A stretch of DNA of 64,000 nt from Hirsutella rhossiliensis (Eukaryota; Ascomycota; Sordariomycetes; Hypocreales; Ophiocordycipitaceae), in the NCBI RefSeq assembly GCF_020360975.1, contig NW_025408671.1, positions 5,704,001 through 5,768,000 on the forward strand. The letters are read 5' to 3'. The notes under the pieces are model-generated. The model was not told the DNA's origin and made no database searches. It saw only the letters and a list, made by a program, of their open reading frames with translations. The stretch's first letter is position 1; every line of letters begins with the position of its first letter. Made by a program: the position numbers and the translations under genes. This document shows, in pieces, positions 1 to 11,563 of the stretch.

Positions 1-3000
1 ATAATAGCTTATAGAGAACGCTTACCTTTCTTTAATAAATAAGAAAGTAAGTAATAAGATAGTTATAGTAAGATATCTTTTAACTTTAAAAGCTTTAACT
101 TTAAATTTTATAAACTTATAATCTATAAGTATATTATATTTAGAAACGCTAGCTATTAAGAGCGAATATTTAATTTTATTACTAGTAATACTAAAAAAAT
201 TAAGGTAGATATTAATAAGATTATTAATAGACTTAGAAATATACTTATTAAAAGCTAAGATAACCTTATAAGAAAACTTTATTAACTATAACTCTTACTT
301 ATTAGTAAATTTAATAGTAAAAATATAACTAAATTTTATAAGAAGTTTAAATAAGAGATATATATTAACTATATCTATAATAAAGATAAAATAAACTAGC
401 TTAAAGTCTATATTTACTTTATATAAGCCCTTACTATTAAAATTCTTATAGATAGACTTACTTAAGAAAAAGTAAAAAAAAGACCCCTTTAATACTACTA
501 TATATATAATATTAAATAACTAGAAACTACTAATAACTACTTAAACTATTATAATACTAAAAAGCCTAAGACTATTATAAAAGTTATAAAATAGCTTAGT
601 ATTTACTTATACTTATAGCGTAAGGTATAACTTAATAGCTAAGAAGAATCTATAGTTTAGTTATACTTTATTTATTATATAATACTAAAGGAACTTATTA
701 TTAACGTTAGAAAGAGAAATAAAAAGATATATAAGGTTTTCTTAAAACTCTTATATAAAAGCCTTATCTATATAATTAATAACTACTTAGTACCTTACTA
801 AGATATTAAGTAATAAGATATAGTATTTAAAGTCTATAATTAAAAGCTTAAGAACTTAAAGAAAGATTAGCTTTTTAAGGAAATTAATAAAGTAATTAAA
901 AAAGCTAAATCTAAGAAAGGCAAAGATAAACTTCTTAAAGAGTTAAAGAAAATAAATAAGAAACCTAGATAGCTTATAAAGAAGATCTTAGACCTAATAA
1001 AAGCCTTTAAAGAAATAAAGATTAACCTTACTTATTAATAAAAGTAGATATTTAACTAGCTTAATAAGGAATAAAGATATATTAGTAGTAAAGGCTACTT
1101 TTTAAGTTATAAATAAAAAGGTAGTATAAATACTATTAGACTTTACTACCTATTTAATTAATATATATAGTTTTAGGTTAATACTTTTAACTAATATAAG
1201 AGATACTTTTATTATAGTAAAGAAAAATACTACTTTAATAAGTATAAGGTATACTCTTAAAACTATAATATTAAATTTATAATATATAAAGTAGTAAATA
1301 AGACTTTTTACCTTAAAAGAAAAAATAATAAAAGTATAATTCCCTTAGTACTTACTAATTAGTTCTCTTAAATAGGTATATATATTTAAAGGCTTATTAT
1401 ATACTAAGTAAATATATAGCTAGACTCCTTTATATTACTACTTATAAAATAAGTTAAAGCTATAGTTATACTATCTTACTTAAATTAAGCTATTAGTAAA
1501 AGAGAATTTAGTTTCTTAGACTAGTTTAAAAGATATAGAAGCCTATATAATTAAAAGCTAAGGAGTTTAAAAGTAAGTAATATAAAAAAGGAAATAAGAA
1601 AGATATTAGTTATTATAATTATAGATAATATATAATAAAGCGATATATATAATTAAATAGTTTATATAACTATAATAAGGATTAATACTTATAAGGGAAA
1701 AAGATAAATAGTTAAAGAGAATATAAAGGAAATTAAAATAATAAGAATAGTAAAAATTAGCTTAAAGATTATTCTTATATACTATAAATATAAAATAGAT
1801 CTAAATAAGAAGTTTAATAAACTTATAGATAAAGTTATTAGAGAAATTATATATAAAAGAATCCCGATCCCTTTAAATTACTTAATTAACTTTATTCCTT
1901 AACTAAATAAAAGACTTAGTATAAGATATATAGATATAGCCTAAGGTATAGAAAATACTAAATTCTAAACCTTAAAGAAGGTAGAGAGTAATATAAAACC
2001 TTATAGAGCTATAATAATAGTTATAAAAGTAGCTAAAATAATATAAAGAGTAGTTTACTCCTCCTTAAGAATTTATAAGGAAAACTCGCGAAAGCTTTAA
2101 TATAAGTTAAAGAATAAGATATAAAATACTAAGTTAAACTAATTAAGCTTACTTACCTTACTTTTAAAGAATTAGATTATAAGTGCCTTAAAGCCTAATA
2201 AGTATTAAAGGAAGTTAGGTTTATAACTAATATAATTAATATAGCGTAACTAGCTTTAGGACTATTTAATTAGTAACCTTTAAAGGTAATAAGACTAAGG
2301 AAAAATAAGTTTATTATATAAAAAGTAGTACTCTTAATAAGATACTAAGAAATAACTTTAAAAAACCTTATAGCGATTCTTATAATATATATAAATATAG
2401 TTCTTATACCCTTCTACTTACTTAAGTATATATAAGACCTACCTTATATTTAAGTATAGCTTAATAGCTAAAAAGCTAAAGTTTTAAGCGCCTTAATTAA
2501 TACTAGGTTTAAAAGAAACCTTATTATTAAAAGATATATAAAATATATATAAGCTTAAAATCCTATTAATAAGAGTATTAATAATAGTATATACTAGGTC
2601 TCTTATAAATCTAGTTAGGGAGGTAGAAACTAATCTTTATTTAAGTATAGCTTAGAAATTAATCTATTTTTATATTATATTAAATAAAGTCTTAGTTCCC
2701 TTTACCTTAGGTATACTATTTATTAGAGCTATATATATATTATTTAAATATTTTTTAAAGAATAGCGATATATAAGTTAAATATTAAATTAGTACGATCT
2801 AAGTAGTTACCTTAGTAGTAAGAGCTATTAAATAAAAGCTTTTAAATAAGGTTAATATAGTAAAATCCTTTTAAACTATAACCTTAATAGTTAATAAAGA
2901 TATATATAAAAGACTAAAGCTTAAGGAGACTATATAGGAAATAGCTATATAGCTCCTAAGAAATTTCTTTTAAGCTTTAGTAATAAAAGTTAAAGAAGAT

Positions 3001-3096
3001 AACTTAAGAGCTACCTAATAATTATAAAGAAACCCCTTTTTAGATACCTTAATAGCTAAGATTCTCTTACTAAGAAGTAAGATCCTTAGTTATAAA
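1..3096 (+). pseudogene. RIP-degraded gag/protease part of Ty3/gypsy copy D2
   Basis: The whole stretch aligns with the reverse complement of about 48040-51150, the gag-to-protease part of gypsy element D, so this is a second copy of that family in plus orientation. It enters from the left edge and is cut at 3096 by copia element A1. The gag zinc knuckle, at about 1200-1250, survives only as a ghost in which Cys codons have become Tyr codons, as expected from G-to-A change of TGC/TGT. CpA and TpG are nearly absent and stops occur every few codons. It is more heavily mutated than D itself. The protease-RT-integrase part of this copy does not follow A1 on the right. Confidence 0.85.
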
Positions 3097-3582
3097 TATC
3101 GCGAAGCGTGGCCTAATTTTATAGTTCTCGGAGATATCCCTTAGCATAAGGGACTAAGGAAGCTAAAAACACCCGGTATAGAAGAAGGAAGAAGGAGCTA
3201 AAAAGAGGTATAGAAAGGAGGGTAGGGGCATAAGAGGAAGTAGAAGTAGCGATAGCTTCCTATAGAGGTAGCGAGAGATAAGACGGATAGGCCGGCAACG
3301 GCTAGAAAGGAGGGGAAAAACCGGCAAAAAGCTCGGTAGTCGAAAGGATATTAGTAGCTTCTTTAAGTAGGATCTTCTTTATTAATTAAGATGCTAGACG
3401 GGTATAAAGAGGGGCGTTAGATAGAGGAAAAAAGGATAATTAAGGTAATATAATAATTACTCCCCTACTATAATTATTGCCCCCGTAAGATTTAAATATC
3501 TCTACCCTACCTATCCGACCCCTTACTTCTACTTTTACCTTTATATATTTTATATATACTTCTCGTATCTCTCTACGCGAGA
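3097..3582 (+). repeat. 5' LTR of copia A1
   Basis: 486 bp, starting TATCGCGAAGCG (ancestral TGTCGCG, G-to-A) and ending CGCGAGA. At sites where it differs from the 3' LTR it nearly always has T or A against C or G. Confidence 0.92.
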
Positions 3583-3596
3583 GTTATAAGCCTAGG
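3583..3596 (+). other. Primer binding site of copia A1 (half initiator tRNA-Met)
   Basis: GTTATAAGCC follows the LTR directly. Reversing one G-to-A change gives GTTATGAGCC, complementary to the anticodon arm of initiator tRNA-Met (GGCTCATAAC), which many Ty1/copia elements use as a half-tRNA primer. The same motif follows the 5' LTR of A4 (30597). Confidence 0.7.
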
Positions 3597-3599
3597 AGG

Positions 3600-6500
3600 A
3601 ATAGTATTCCTATACCTTCCGGCTACTATAAAAGGCACCTTTCTTATATCCCTCGTAGCTTCCTTTTACCCCTCTTACTAGAAAAGCCGATTTTTAACCG
3701 ACTTTTCTACCTTTCCCCGCAATAATAACGAAAATCGACTCCTCTACCATCCCTATAGTCCGTAGGACGATTCTTATAGAGCCCTAAGATTAAGATAAGT
3801 AGGTAAAGGAGCTATAGGCTCGGGTAGATAGAACTATCTATAATTTAGTCTTCTCTAATAAGTAGGACCCTCTCGAGCCCCCTCTTTAACCTAGGGTAAC
3901 GGACTTTATAGAGGGAGCTACCCTCTTCTCTAAGCTAACCTCTATATAATAGAGAGCTTTTTCTGCTACCTTAGGCGACTACGAGAGTCACCGTAAGGAA
4001 TACCTTTATAAGACGAAGCTACTAACTACTATACGCACGGCGATAACGGAATCCGTTAGTACCGTAAAGCTAATCTCTCTTTAAGAGGAAGAGACTCCTA
4101 GGTAGTAGCTTTTAAAGCTCGAGACCTTAATAGCTCCCTCGAGAGGATATATAACTAACCGTATTAGGAAGACCTATACGGCCTACCTAGGAGCTTTTTC
4201 TGCTAGGAACCTACTAGCTTCTTCGTAGCTAGCTAAGTAGGAAGAAATCCTCGAGGAAGCTAACTAATACTTCCTAATAGAAGCTCTTTCTAGCTAGTAG
4301 CTACGGGATATATCTCTACTAATAAAGCCTATTAATAACGGTTACTCGACTATCTTTTAAGAGGCTAGCTAGGAACTAGACGAAGAGGCTGCTAGAGTAT
4401 AATAGTAAGCAGTCTTATTCCTTCGTAGCTAGCACTCGATATAGATAGCACGACCTGCAGCTGCTGCAGCCCCTGTTGCTGCGGCCCCTGCTGCTGCTAC
4501 TGCGGCTGTTGCTCCTTCGGCTCCTCCTCCCTCGAGAGCCTTAACCCCGTCTTTAACAGCTGCCCTAGTCCCGGCCCCGGCTTCGCCTTTTACACCGGGC
4601 CCGGTCCCGTCTATTAGACCGGCCCGACTAGTCCCCTAATAGACCTTTTAGTCCGTTAGTCGAAAAATCAGGGAACTAGTCGAAATCGAACCTCTTCGTT
4701 AAAATTAGCAATAAGGGGTAAAAAGGGGGGGTTTTTAAGCAGACCTTCCGGACCGGGACGAGGATTCCTCGAAGAAACAACGTACGAGGAGGAATCGACC
4801 TACCTACTAAGCGTGCAAAAAGCCCTATCGGCTAGAGGACTACTAGTAGGTCTTCGAGGAAAACCGACCTAAAGGAATTAACCCTTTAAAGAGGCTACGA
4901 GAAATAGTATAATAGTCTCTTAAGGAGGACCCCTCGTTATAGAAGAAGATAGACGAGATTTAGGTTGCTAAGAAATAGTAACTAACGCCGCTACCGTAAA
5001 TTTAAGGAAAAATAGTTAGTATAGTAAATCCGGCCTTCGTCTTCCCTATAGATTAATAAGGCTAAGACTAACCGTTAGGACCCTCCGACTATCCCCTACG
5101 AAAATCAGCTATCCTTAACTCTAGTACTTCCCTCGATATCTATAATATACTCTTACGATTCCAGTCCTTTAAGAAGGCACGAAAGGAATATCTTATTGCC
5201 GGGGAATCAACCGTATAGATAGAGGGATATAGAAGGGTAAATTTTACGATGAAATTACCTAACGGATCTATACGAATTCTTCGAAGAAAAAGGGTAGCTT
5301 TTTACCCTCGATTTTTAACGAGCTTAATTTCCTTCCGCCTTCTTTAAGAGGAAAGAATCTTCTAGGATACGACGTCTAAGCCTACGAGGCTAGTCTAGAA
5401 GAATTAGACTATTAGGCTTATCGAGGAGAAATTCAGTTAATTTATTCTCGAATTCCGACCTATCCTTAGGAAGGAATCTCTCGAGAAGTTAGCTTTCCCT
5501 ACTAGGAGGAATAGGTCTACTATAAAGGACCCTCTTCCGGCAGCCTAAGGAGACGGCATTCTTTGGCACGCACGACTTAGTTACCCGGGCCCCCTAGCTT
5601 TATATAAGCTAGGTCAATAATAAGGTATACGAATAAGGGGCCTAAAGACCGTTAAATGCGAATACTACGGCCAAGGAAAGACTAGGAGACGAATTTCTAG
5701 ACGGACCCTAATACGGCCGGACTAGCCGTATAAGGAAATTTAGGTTAACTAGACCGACGTCTCTAGGGATTAGGAAAGCTTCGTTAGGGTAATGTTTTTT
5801 ATAGACGCTTTTTTAGGGATAGTTTTCCCCTATTTCTTACGGACCTACCTAAGCAAGTATAACTAGTCTGCCCTCTAGGACTTCGTTAACTAGATAAAAT
5901 CCTACTTTAGCTACGAGGTAAAGAAGATATAGTCTAACGGAGAGCTATTTACGAAGGATATCTTAAATTAGCTTCGAAAAAGGGGCATTTTACCCCTTCC
6001 GTTAGCACCGAATACCTAGGCCTAGAACGGAGGGGCAGAAAGATTAGGGGGTGCTATAATAGAAAGGGCCTATACGATAAGACTTACTATAAAGCTTCTA
6101 TACGACCTTTAGAGGGAAGTCGTTAAGACCGCCTATTACCTTTGGAACCGGACCCTAAGGGACCCTAGGGGACTAAGGGACCCTAGGGGACTAAGGGACT
6201 ATAGGGACCTAGAGACCCTTTTTAAGACCTAAGGAATAGACTAGAAATCCCCCCTCGATCTCTTTACGAAGAAGAGGGCCTCGCTAGCCTACCTTCGTGC
6301 CTACGGCTATAAGGTATACGCTATAACTGCCGATATATAGCTAAAAAGGAAGAAGAAAAGAAAGCTTAATCCTAGAGCCTTTATTAGTTACCTTATTAGG
6401 TATAATTCTATAAATATCTTCTAGATTTAGATTCCTCTTCTACGGAAGGTTATTTCGACTAGGGATATAATTTTCGACGAATCTAGCTTCTTCGACGGAA

Positions 6501-8760
6501 AGAGGGATCAATAGCCCCTCTTACTTTCTTAACGTTAGCTAATTTAGAAGATCTAAATTCCCCCTTCCTAATAGTCTTAAGAAGAGGCCCTAGACGAGGA
6601 AATAGAAGAAGAAACCGACGTCGAAGTAGTCGAGGATAACGCTAACTTCGAAGAAGAAGAAGAGAAAGCTGCTAGATTAGATAATCTAGACGAAGAAGGA
6701 GACTATAGGAAAGCGGTAGAGCTAGAATACGCCTACCTCCCTACGCCTCCTCTTACGGAATAAGAAGAAGATCTAGAAGCAGCTTTTTTAGTTAGTCTTC
6801 CCGTCTCGGCCCCTAAGGGGGTAGGAAAGGCACCTCTCTCGAAGGATTATCCGGCTGCCTTTTTATCCCTGCTTCGAGAAGTAAAGGAAGGTATAGGGCC
6901 CGATATAAAAGAAGACCAACCTCTCCCCTATTTCGATCGTTTTTTCGACTTCTACCTAACGCTAATAGAAGACGGTTCCTACGGAGCGTTTATAGCAGGC
7001 CGGCTCTTTAAGCCATAGCTATTAGCAAGGAAGGTATATAAAAGAGACCTCCTAGACCTACTAGTAAACTAGAAGCAGCTAGAAAAACACCCCTTTAGAG
7101 ACTAGTTTTTCTAGGCCTAGAAAGACCACCTAGCCTTATACGAAGAGATAGGGTCTTTCGAAGAGGTCCTTAAGGAAAAGGCAAGAGGAAAATAGGTCCT
7201 TAGCTATAAGTAGGTCTTTATCTATAAGACTAATAAACACGGCTTCCTTTAAAAGTGCAAAGCCCGGCTAGTTGTCTGCGGGAACTAGTAGGAAAAAGGG
7301 GATTTACCTACTAGGGCAACTACCTTAGCAGGGATGTCTTTTCGGACCCTTATAGCTATAGCAGCAGAATTCGACCTCGAGCTCGATTAGATAGATATAG
7401 TTAACGCCTTTATTAACTACCTACTCGAGGAAGAAGAAGTTATCTATATACGCCTTCTACTAGGCTTCTAATAGCTAGGAAAGGTTCTATGGCTTAGGAA
7501 AGCTCTATACGGACTACGAAGATTACCCCTTCTTTAGTAATAGCATTTAATAGGTTCCCTCGAAGCCCTAGGCTTTACGAAAGTCCCTTAGGAACTATAT
7601 ATAATATAGAAGGGTAAAATCACGGTCTTCTTCTACGTCGATAATATTATCTAGGTATACCCGAAAGAGGAAGAAGCTACTATAAGGGAGGCTATACGTA
7701 GCCTATAATAAAGGTATAAGATAACCCGGCTAGGAGAGCTAAAGTGGTTCCTAGGGATACGAATCCTTTAGAATAGGTCCTAACGGACTATCTAGCTTAC
7801 CTAGGATGCCTATATCGATAAGGTCGCTTATAAATTCCTCCCTAATTCCCTCGAGAAAAAGCTTCCCTCTACGCTTATATTAGACGAAGAGCTTTTACCT
7901 AATCCGTCCTTTTAAGCTAGGGAGCAAGAGAAACACTAATATCAATAGAAGGTAGGCTCCCTGCTTTTTTTAGCTATTTCTACTAGACCGGATATCTCTT
8001 TTATAGTCTCCTAGCTAGCTAGGCATAACTAGAATCCTAGCCCTAGGCATTAAGAAGCAGTAGATAGAGCTATCCTTTATCTCTATTTAACGAGATTATA
8101 CGGTCTACGCCTAGGAGGGCAGGGAAGGAAAATAGCTGCCGAAATCTTCCTTTATTCGAGCGATTCGTCCTTTACGGATAATTCCTTAGATAGAAAGAGC
8201 TTATAAGGGTATATTATATCCCTTTTTAGAGGAACCATTGCTTAGAGAGCTTCGAAGCAGGCTACCGTTACGACTTTAAGTACGGAGGTAGAGCTACTAG
8301 CTCTTTTAGAAGCGTTAAAAGAAGCGATTTTCCTTAGCCGGCTGCTAATATCTCTACGACTATAAATCCTAACCCCGTTAGCTATAGAATGCGATAACAC
8401 GTAGACTATACGGATTCTTATAAAGGAAAATAGTAAGCTATCGACCTAGCTACGGTATATCGATATCTACTAGCATTGGTTACGCTAAGAGGTCTAAAGG
8501 GGACTTATTTCCGTCCGTTAGGTTCTAACGGCATTAATAAAAGCCGACGGTCTTACGAAGCCTATGCCGAAGCAGAAGCTAGCTACCTTTTTATAGCAAA
8601 TTAGGCTAGAAGACGTTCGAGAGAAGCTATCCTTAGAAGCCCGCCTTAAGAGTCTACGAGAGGAGCTAATAGCACGTACGAGAAGATAACGTCTGCAGCC
8701 GAAGAAAAGGAAGAGGCTTTTCCCTTTAGAGGGCCCCCTATTTTAATCGGGGTTTTCACC
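3600..8760 (+). pseudogene. Copia A1 gag-pol polyprotein, RIP-inactivated
   Basis: Reading through TAA/TAG, the order is: a gag-like region (about 3750-5000) with an Ala/Pro-rich, GC-rich stretch at 4450-4620; protease (about 5100-5130) where the expected D-S-G reads N-S-S; a pre-integrase segment with LWHARL (about 5560); the integrase core with the NGGAER box (about 6020); RT with the catalytic box YVDN for YVDD (about 7630-7645); and RNase H with the STE.E motif and a C-terminal ADGLTK-type box (about 8280-8560). The D-to-N changes are GAC/GAT to AAC/AAT, as RIP would cause. It cannot encode a working product. Confidence 0.88.
6151..6215 (+). repeat. Minisatellite inside copia A1
   Basis: About three imperfect copies of a 20-bp unit, GGGACCCTAGGGGACTAAG plus one base, lie between integrase and RT. 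The homologous point of A4 (about 33600) has a single short form, so the array expanded or contracted after the copies diverged and accounts for much of their length difference. Confidence 0.75.
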
Positions 8761-8954
8761 CTTTCTTATAGGACTTTCCCCTCTTTAGGCCCCTTTTTCC
8801 TTAAGTAGGTCTAAAAGAGCCTAGGGACCCGAAAGGGCCCCTGCTTTCCTCGAGTAAAGGGAGAAGTATAGAACTAAGAACCTCCTCTATACGCTTACTA
8901 GCCCGAAGCCGTATTAGCTATGCCCTTAAGGGGCAGGCTATAGCTAAGGGGGTG

Positions 8955-9440
8955 TGTCGCGAAGCGTGGCCTAATTTCGCAGTTCTCGGAGATATCCCTT
9001 AGCACGAGGGACCAAGGAAGCTAAAAACACCCGGTATAGAAGAAGGAAGAAGGAGCTAAAAAGAGGTGCAGAAAGGAGGGTAGGGGCATAAGGGGAAGCA
9101 GAAGTGGCGATGGCTTCCTATAGAGGTAGCGAGAGATAAGACGGATAGGCCGGCAACGGCTGGAAAGGAGGGGAAAAACCGGCAAAAAGCTCGGTAGTCG
9201 AAAGGACATTAGTAGCTTCTTTAAGCAGGATCTTCTTTGTCAATTAAGATGCTAGACGGGTATAAAGAGGGGCGTTAGATAGAGGAAAAAAGGACAATTA
9301 AGGCAATACAACAATCACTCCCCTACTACAATTATTGCCCCCGTAAGATTTAAACATCTCTGCCCTGCCTGTCCGACCCCTTACTTCTACTTTTACCTTC
9401 GTGCATTTTATATACACTTCTCGCATCTCTCTACGCGAGA
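8955..9440 (+). repeat. 3' LTR of copia A1 (almost un-RIPed)
   Basis: 486 bp, TGTCGCGAAG...CGCGAGA. It keeps TG, CA and CG where the 5' LTR has TA, so it is the least mutated copy of this LTR family in the window. Confidence 0.92.
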
Positions 9441-11563
9441 GTAATAAGGTATTCCCTCTATGCCTTCTTAAAGGACTAGAATTATAAGAGTATATTATAG
9501 ATATCGAGGGAAGCACCGGAGTTAAGGATAGCTGATTTTCGTAGGGGATAATTAGAGGGCTCTAACGGTTAGTCTTAGCCTTATTAATCTATAGGGAAGA
9601 CGAAGGCCGGATTTACTATACTAACGATTTTTCCTTAAATTTACGGCTCGAATAAAAGTAGCGGCGTTATTAGTTACTATTTCTTAGCAACCTAAATCTC
9701 GTCTATCTTCTTCTATAATAAGGGGTCCTCCTTAAGAGACTATTATACTATTTCTTATAGCCTCTTTAAAGGGTTAACTCCTTTAAGTCGGTTTTCCTTA
9801 AAGACCTACTAGTAGTCTTCTAGCCGATAGGGCTTTTTATATACTTAGTAGGTAGGTCGATTCCTCCTCGTACGTTATTTCTTCGAGGAATCCTCGTCCC
9901 TTTCTAGTAGGTCTACTTAAAAACCCCCCCTCTTTATACCTTATTACTAATATTAACGAGGTTCGATTTCGACTAGTTCCCTAATTTTTCGACTAACGGA
10001 CTAAAAGGTCTATTAGGGGAATAGTCGGGCCGGTCTAACTAACGGGGCCGGGGCCGGGCCCGGAGTAAGTTACGAAGCTAGGGCCGGGACCAGGGCAGCC
10101 GTTAAAGACGGTGTTAATGCTCTCGAGGGAGGTAGAGCTAAAGAAGCAATAGCAGTAGCAGTAGTAGCGGGAGCCGCAGTAATAGGGGCTATAGCAGCTA
10201 TAGGGGCAGTAGGTCGAGCCGTCTAGGTCGAGTGCTAGCTACGAAGGAATAAGACTACTTACTATTATACTCTAGCAGCCTCTTCGTTTAGTTCCTAGCT
10301 AGCTTCTTAAAAGATAGTCGAGTAACTATTACTAATAGGCTTTATTAGCAGAGATATATCCCGTAGCTACTAGCTAGAAAGAGCTTTTATAAGGAAGTAT
10401 TAGTTAGCTTCCTTAAGGATTTCTTCCTACTTAGCTAGCTATAATAAAGCTAGTAGGTTCCTAGCAGAAAAAGCTCCTAGGTATACCGTATAGGTCTTCC
10501 TAATACGGTTAGTTATATAGCCCCTCGAGGGAGCTATTAAGGTCTCGAGCTTTAAAAGCTACTACCTAGGGGTCTCTTCCTCTTAAAGAGAGATTAGCTT
10601 TACGGCACTAACGGATTCTATTATCGCCGTATATATAGTAGTTAGCAGCTTCGTCTCGTAGAGGTACTCCTTTCGGTGACTCTCGTAGTTGCCTAAGGTA
10701 GTAGAAAAAGCTCTCTGCTATATAGAGGTTAGCTCGGAGAAGAGGGTAGCTCCTTCTATAAAGTCTATTGCCCTAGGATAAAGAGGGGGCTCGAGAGGGT
10801 CTTACTTATTAAAGAAGACTAAATTATAGATAGTTCTATTTATACGAGCCCGTAGCTCCTTTACCTACTTATCTTAATCTTAGGGCTCTATAAGAATCGT
10901 CCTATAGACTATAGGGGCGGTAGAGGAATCGTTTTTTAATATTATTGCGGGAGAGGGGGTAGAAAAGTTAGTTAAAAATCGGCTTTTCTAGTAAGAGGGG
11001 TAAAAGGAAGCTATAAGGGATATAAGAAAGGTGCCTTTTATAGTAGCTAGAAGGTATAGGAATTCTATTCCTCCTAGGCTTATAACTCTCGCAAAGAGAG
11101 ATATAAGAAGTATATAAAAAATATATAAAGGTAAAAGTAAAAGTAAGGGGTTAGATAGGTAGGGCAGAGATAATTAAATCTTATAGGGGTAGTAATTATA
11201 GTAGGGAATTAATTATTATATTGCCTTAATTATCCTTCTTTCCTCTATCTAACGCCCCTCTTTATACCTATCTAGTATCTTAATTAATAAAGAAGATCCT
11301 ACTTAAAGAAGCTACTAATATCCTTTTAACTACTAAGCTTTTTACTAGTTTTTCCCTTCTTTTTTAGCCGTTGCTAGTATATCCGTCTTATCTTTCGCTA
11401 CCTTTATAGGAAGCTATCGCTACTTCTACTTCCCCTCTTACCCCTACCCTCTTCTCTATACCTCCTTTTAGCTCCTTCTTTAAAACCTGTTTTTTAGCTT
11501 CCTTAGTCCCTCGTGCTAAGGGATATCTCCGAGAACTACGAAATTAGGCTACGCTTCGCGACA
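9441..11563 (-). mobile_element. Copia A2: 5' LTR and gag part, inverted
   Basis: Reverse complement of about 3097-5190 of A1. Its LTR lies at 11087-11563, followed leftward by the PBS, the leader, the Ala/Pro-rich gag region (about 10070-10240) and gag up to the segment just after the protease position, where it is cut at 9441. The missing remainder of A2 is not on the other side of A1. The gag frame carries many RIP stops. Confidence 0.88.
11087..11563 (-). repeat. 5' LTR of copia A2
   Basis: 477 bp. On the plus strand it reads TCTCGCAAAG...CTTCGCGACA, the reverse complement of the family A LTR. Its transcription-start-distal end keeps CGCGACA intact. Confidence 0.9.

Larger units (their letters stand above)
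3097..9440 (+). mobile_element. Ty1/copia element A1, two 486-bp LTRs
   Basis: Direct 486-bp repeats at 3097-3582 and 8955-9440 flank an internal region with copia domain order (gag, protease, integrase, RT, RNase H). Total length is 6344 bp; the related element A4 is about 6327 bp after its nested insertions are removed. A purine tract ending GGGGGTG precedes the 3' LTR. The five bases before the 5' LTR are ATAAA and those after the 3' LTR are GTAAT, so there is no TSD. The left flank is gypsy D2 and the right flank is inverted copia A2. It is less RIPed than A4, and the 5' LTR is clearly more mutated than the 3' LTR. Confidence 0.93.

Noticed and set aside
9021..9516. Two minus-strand open frames of 62 and 72 codons
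   Set aside because: They lie antisense in the 3' LTR of copia A1 and run into A2; low-complexity Leu/Ser/Pro composition. Only open because this LTR is little RIPed.
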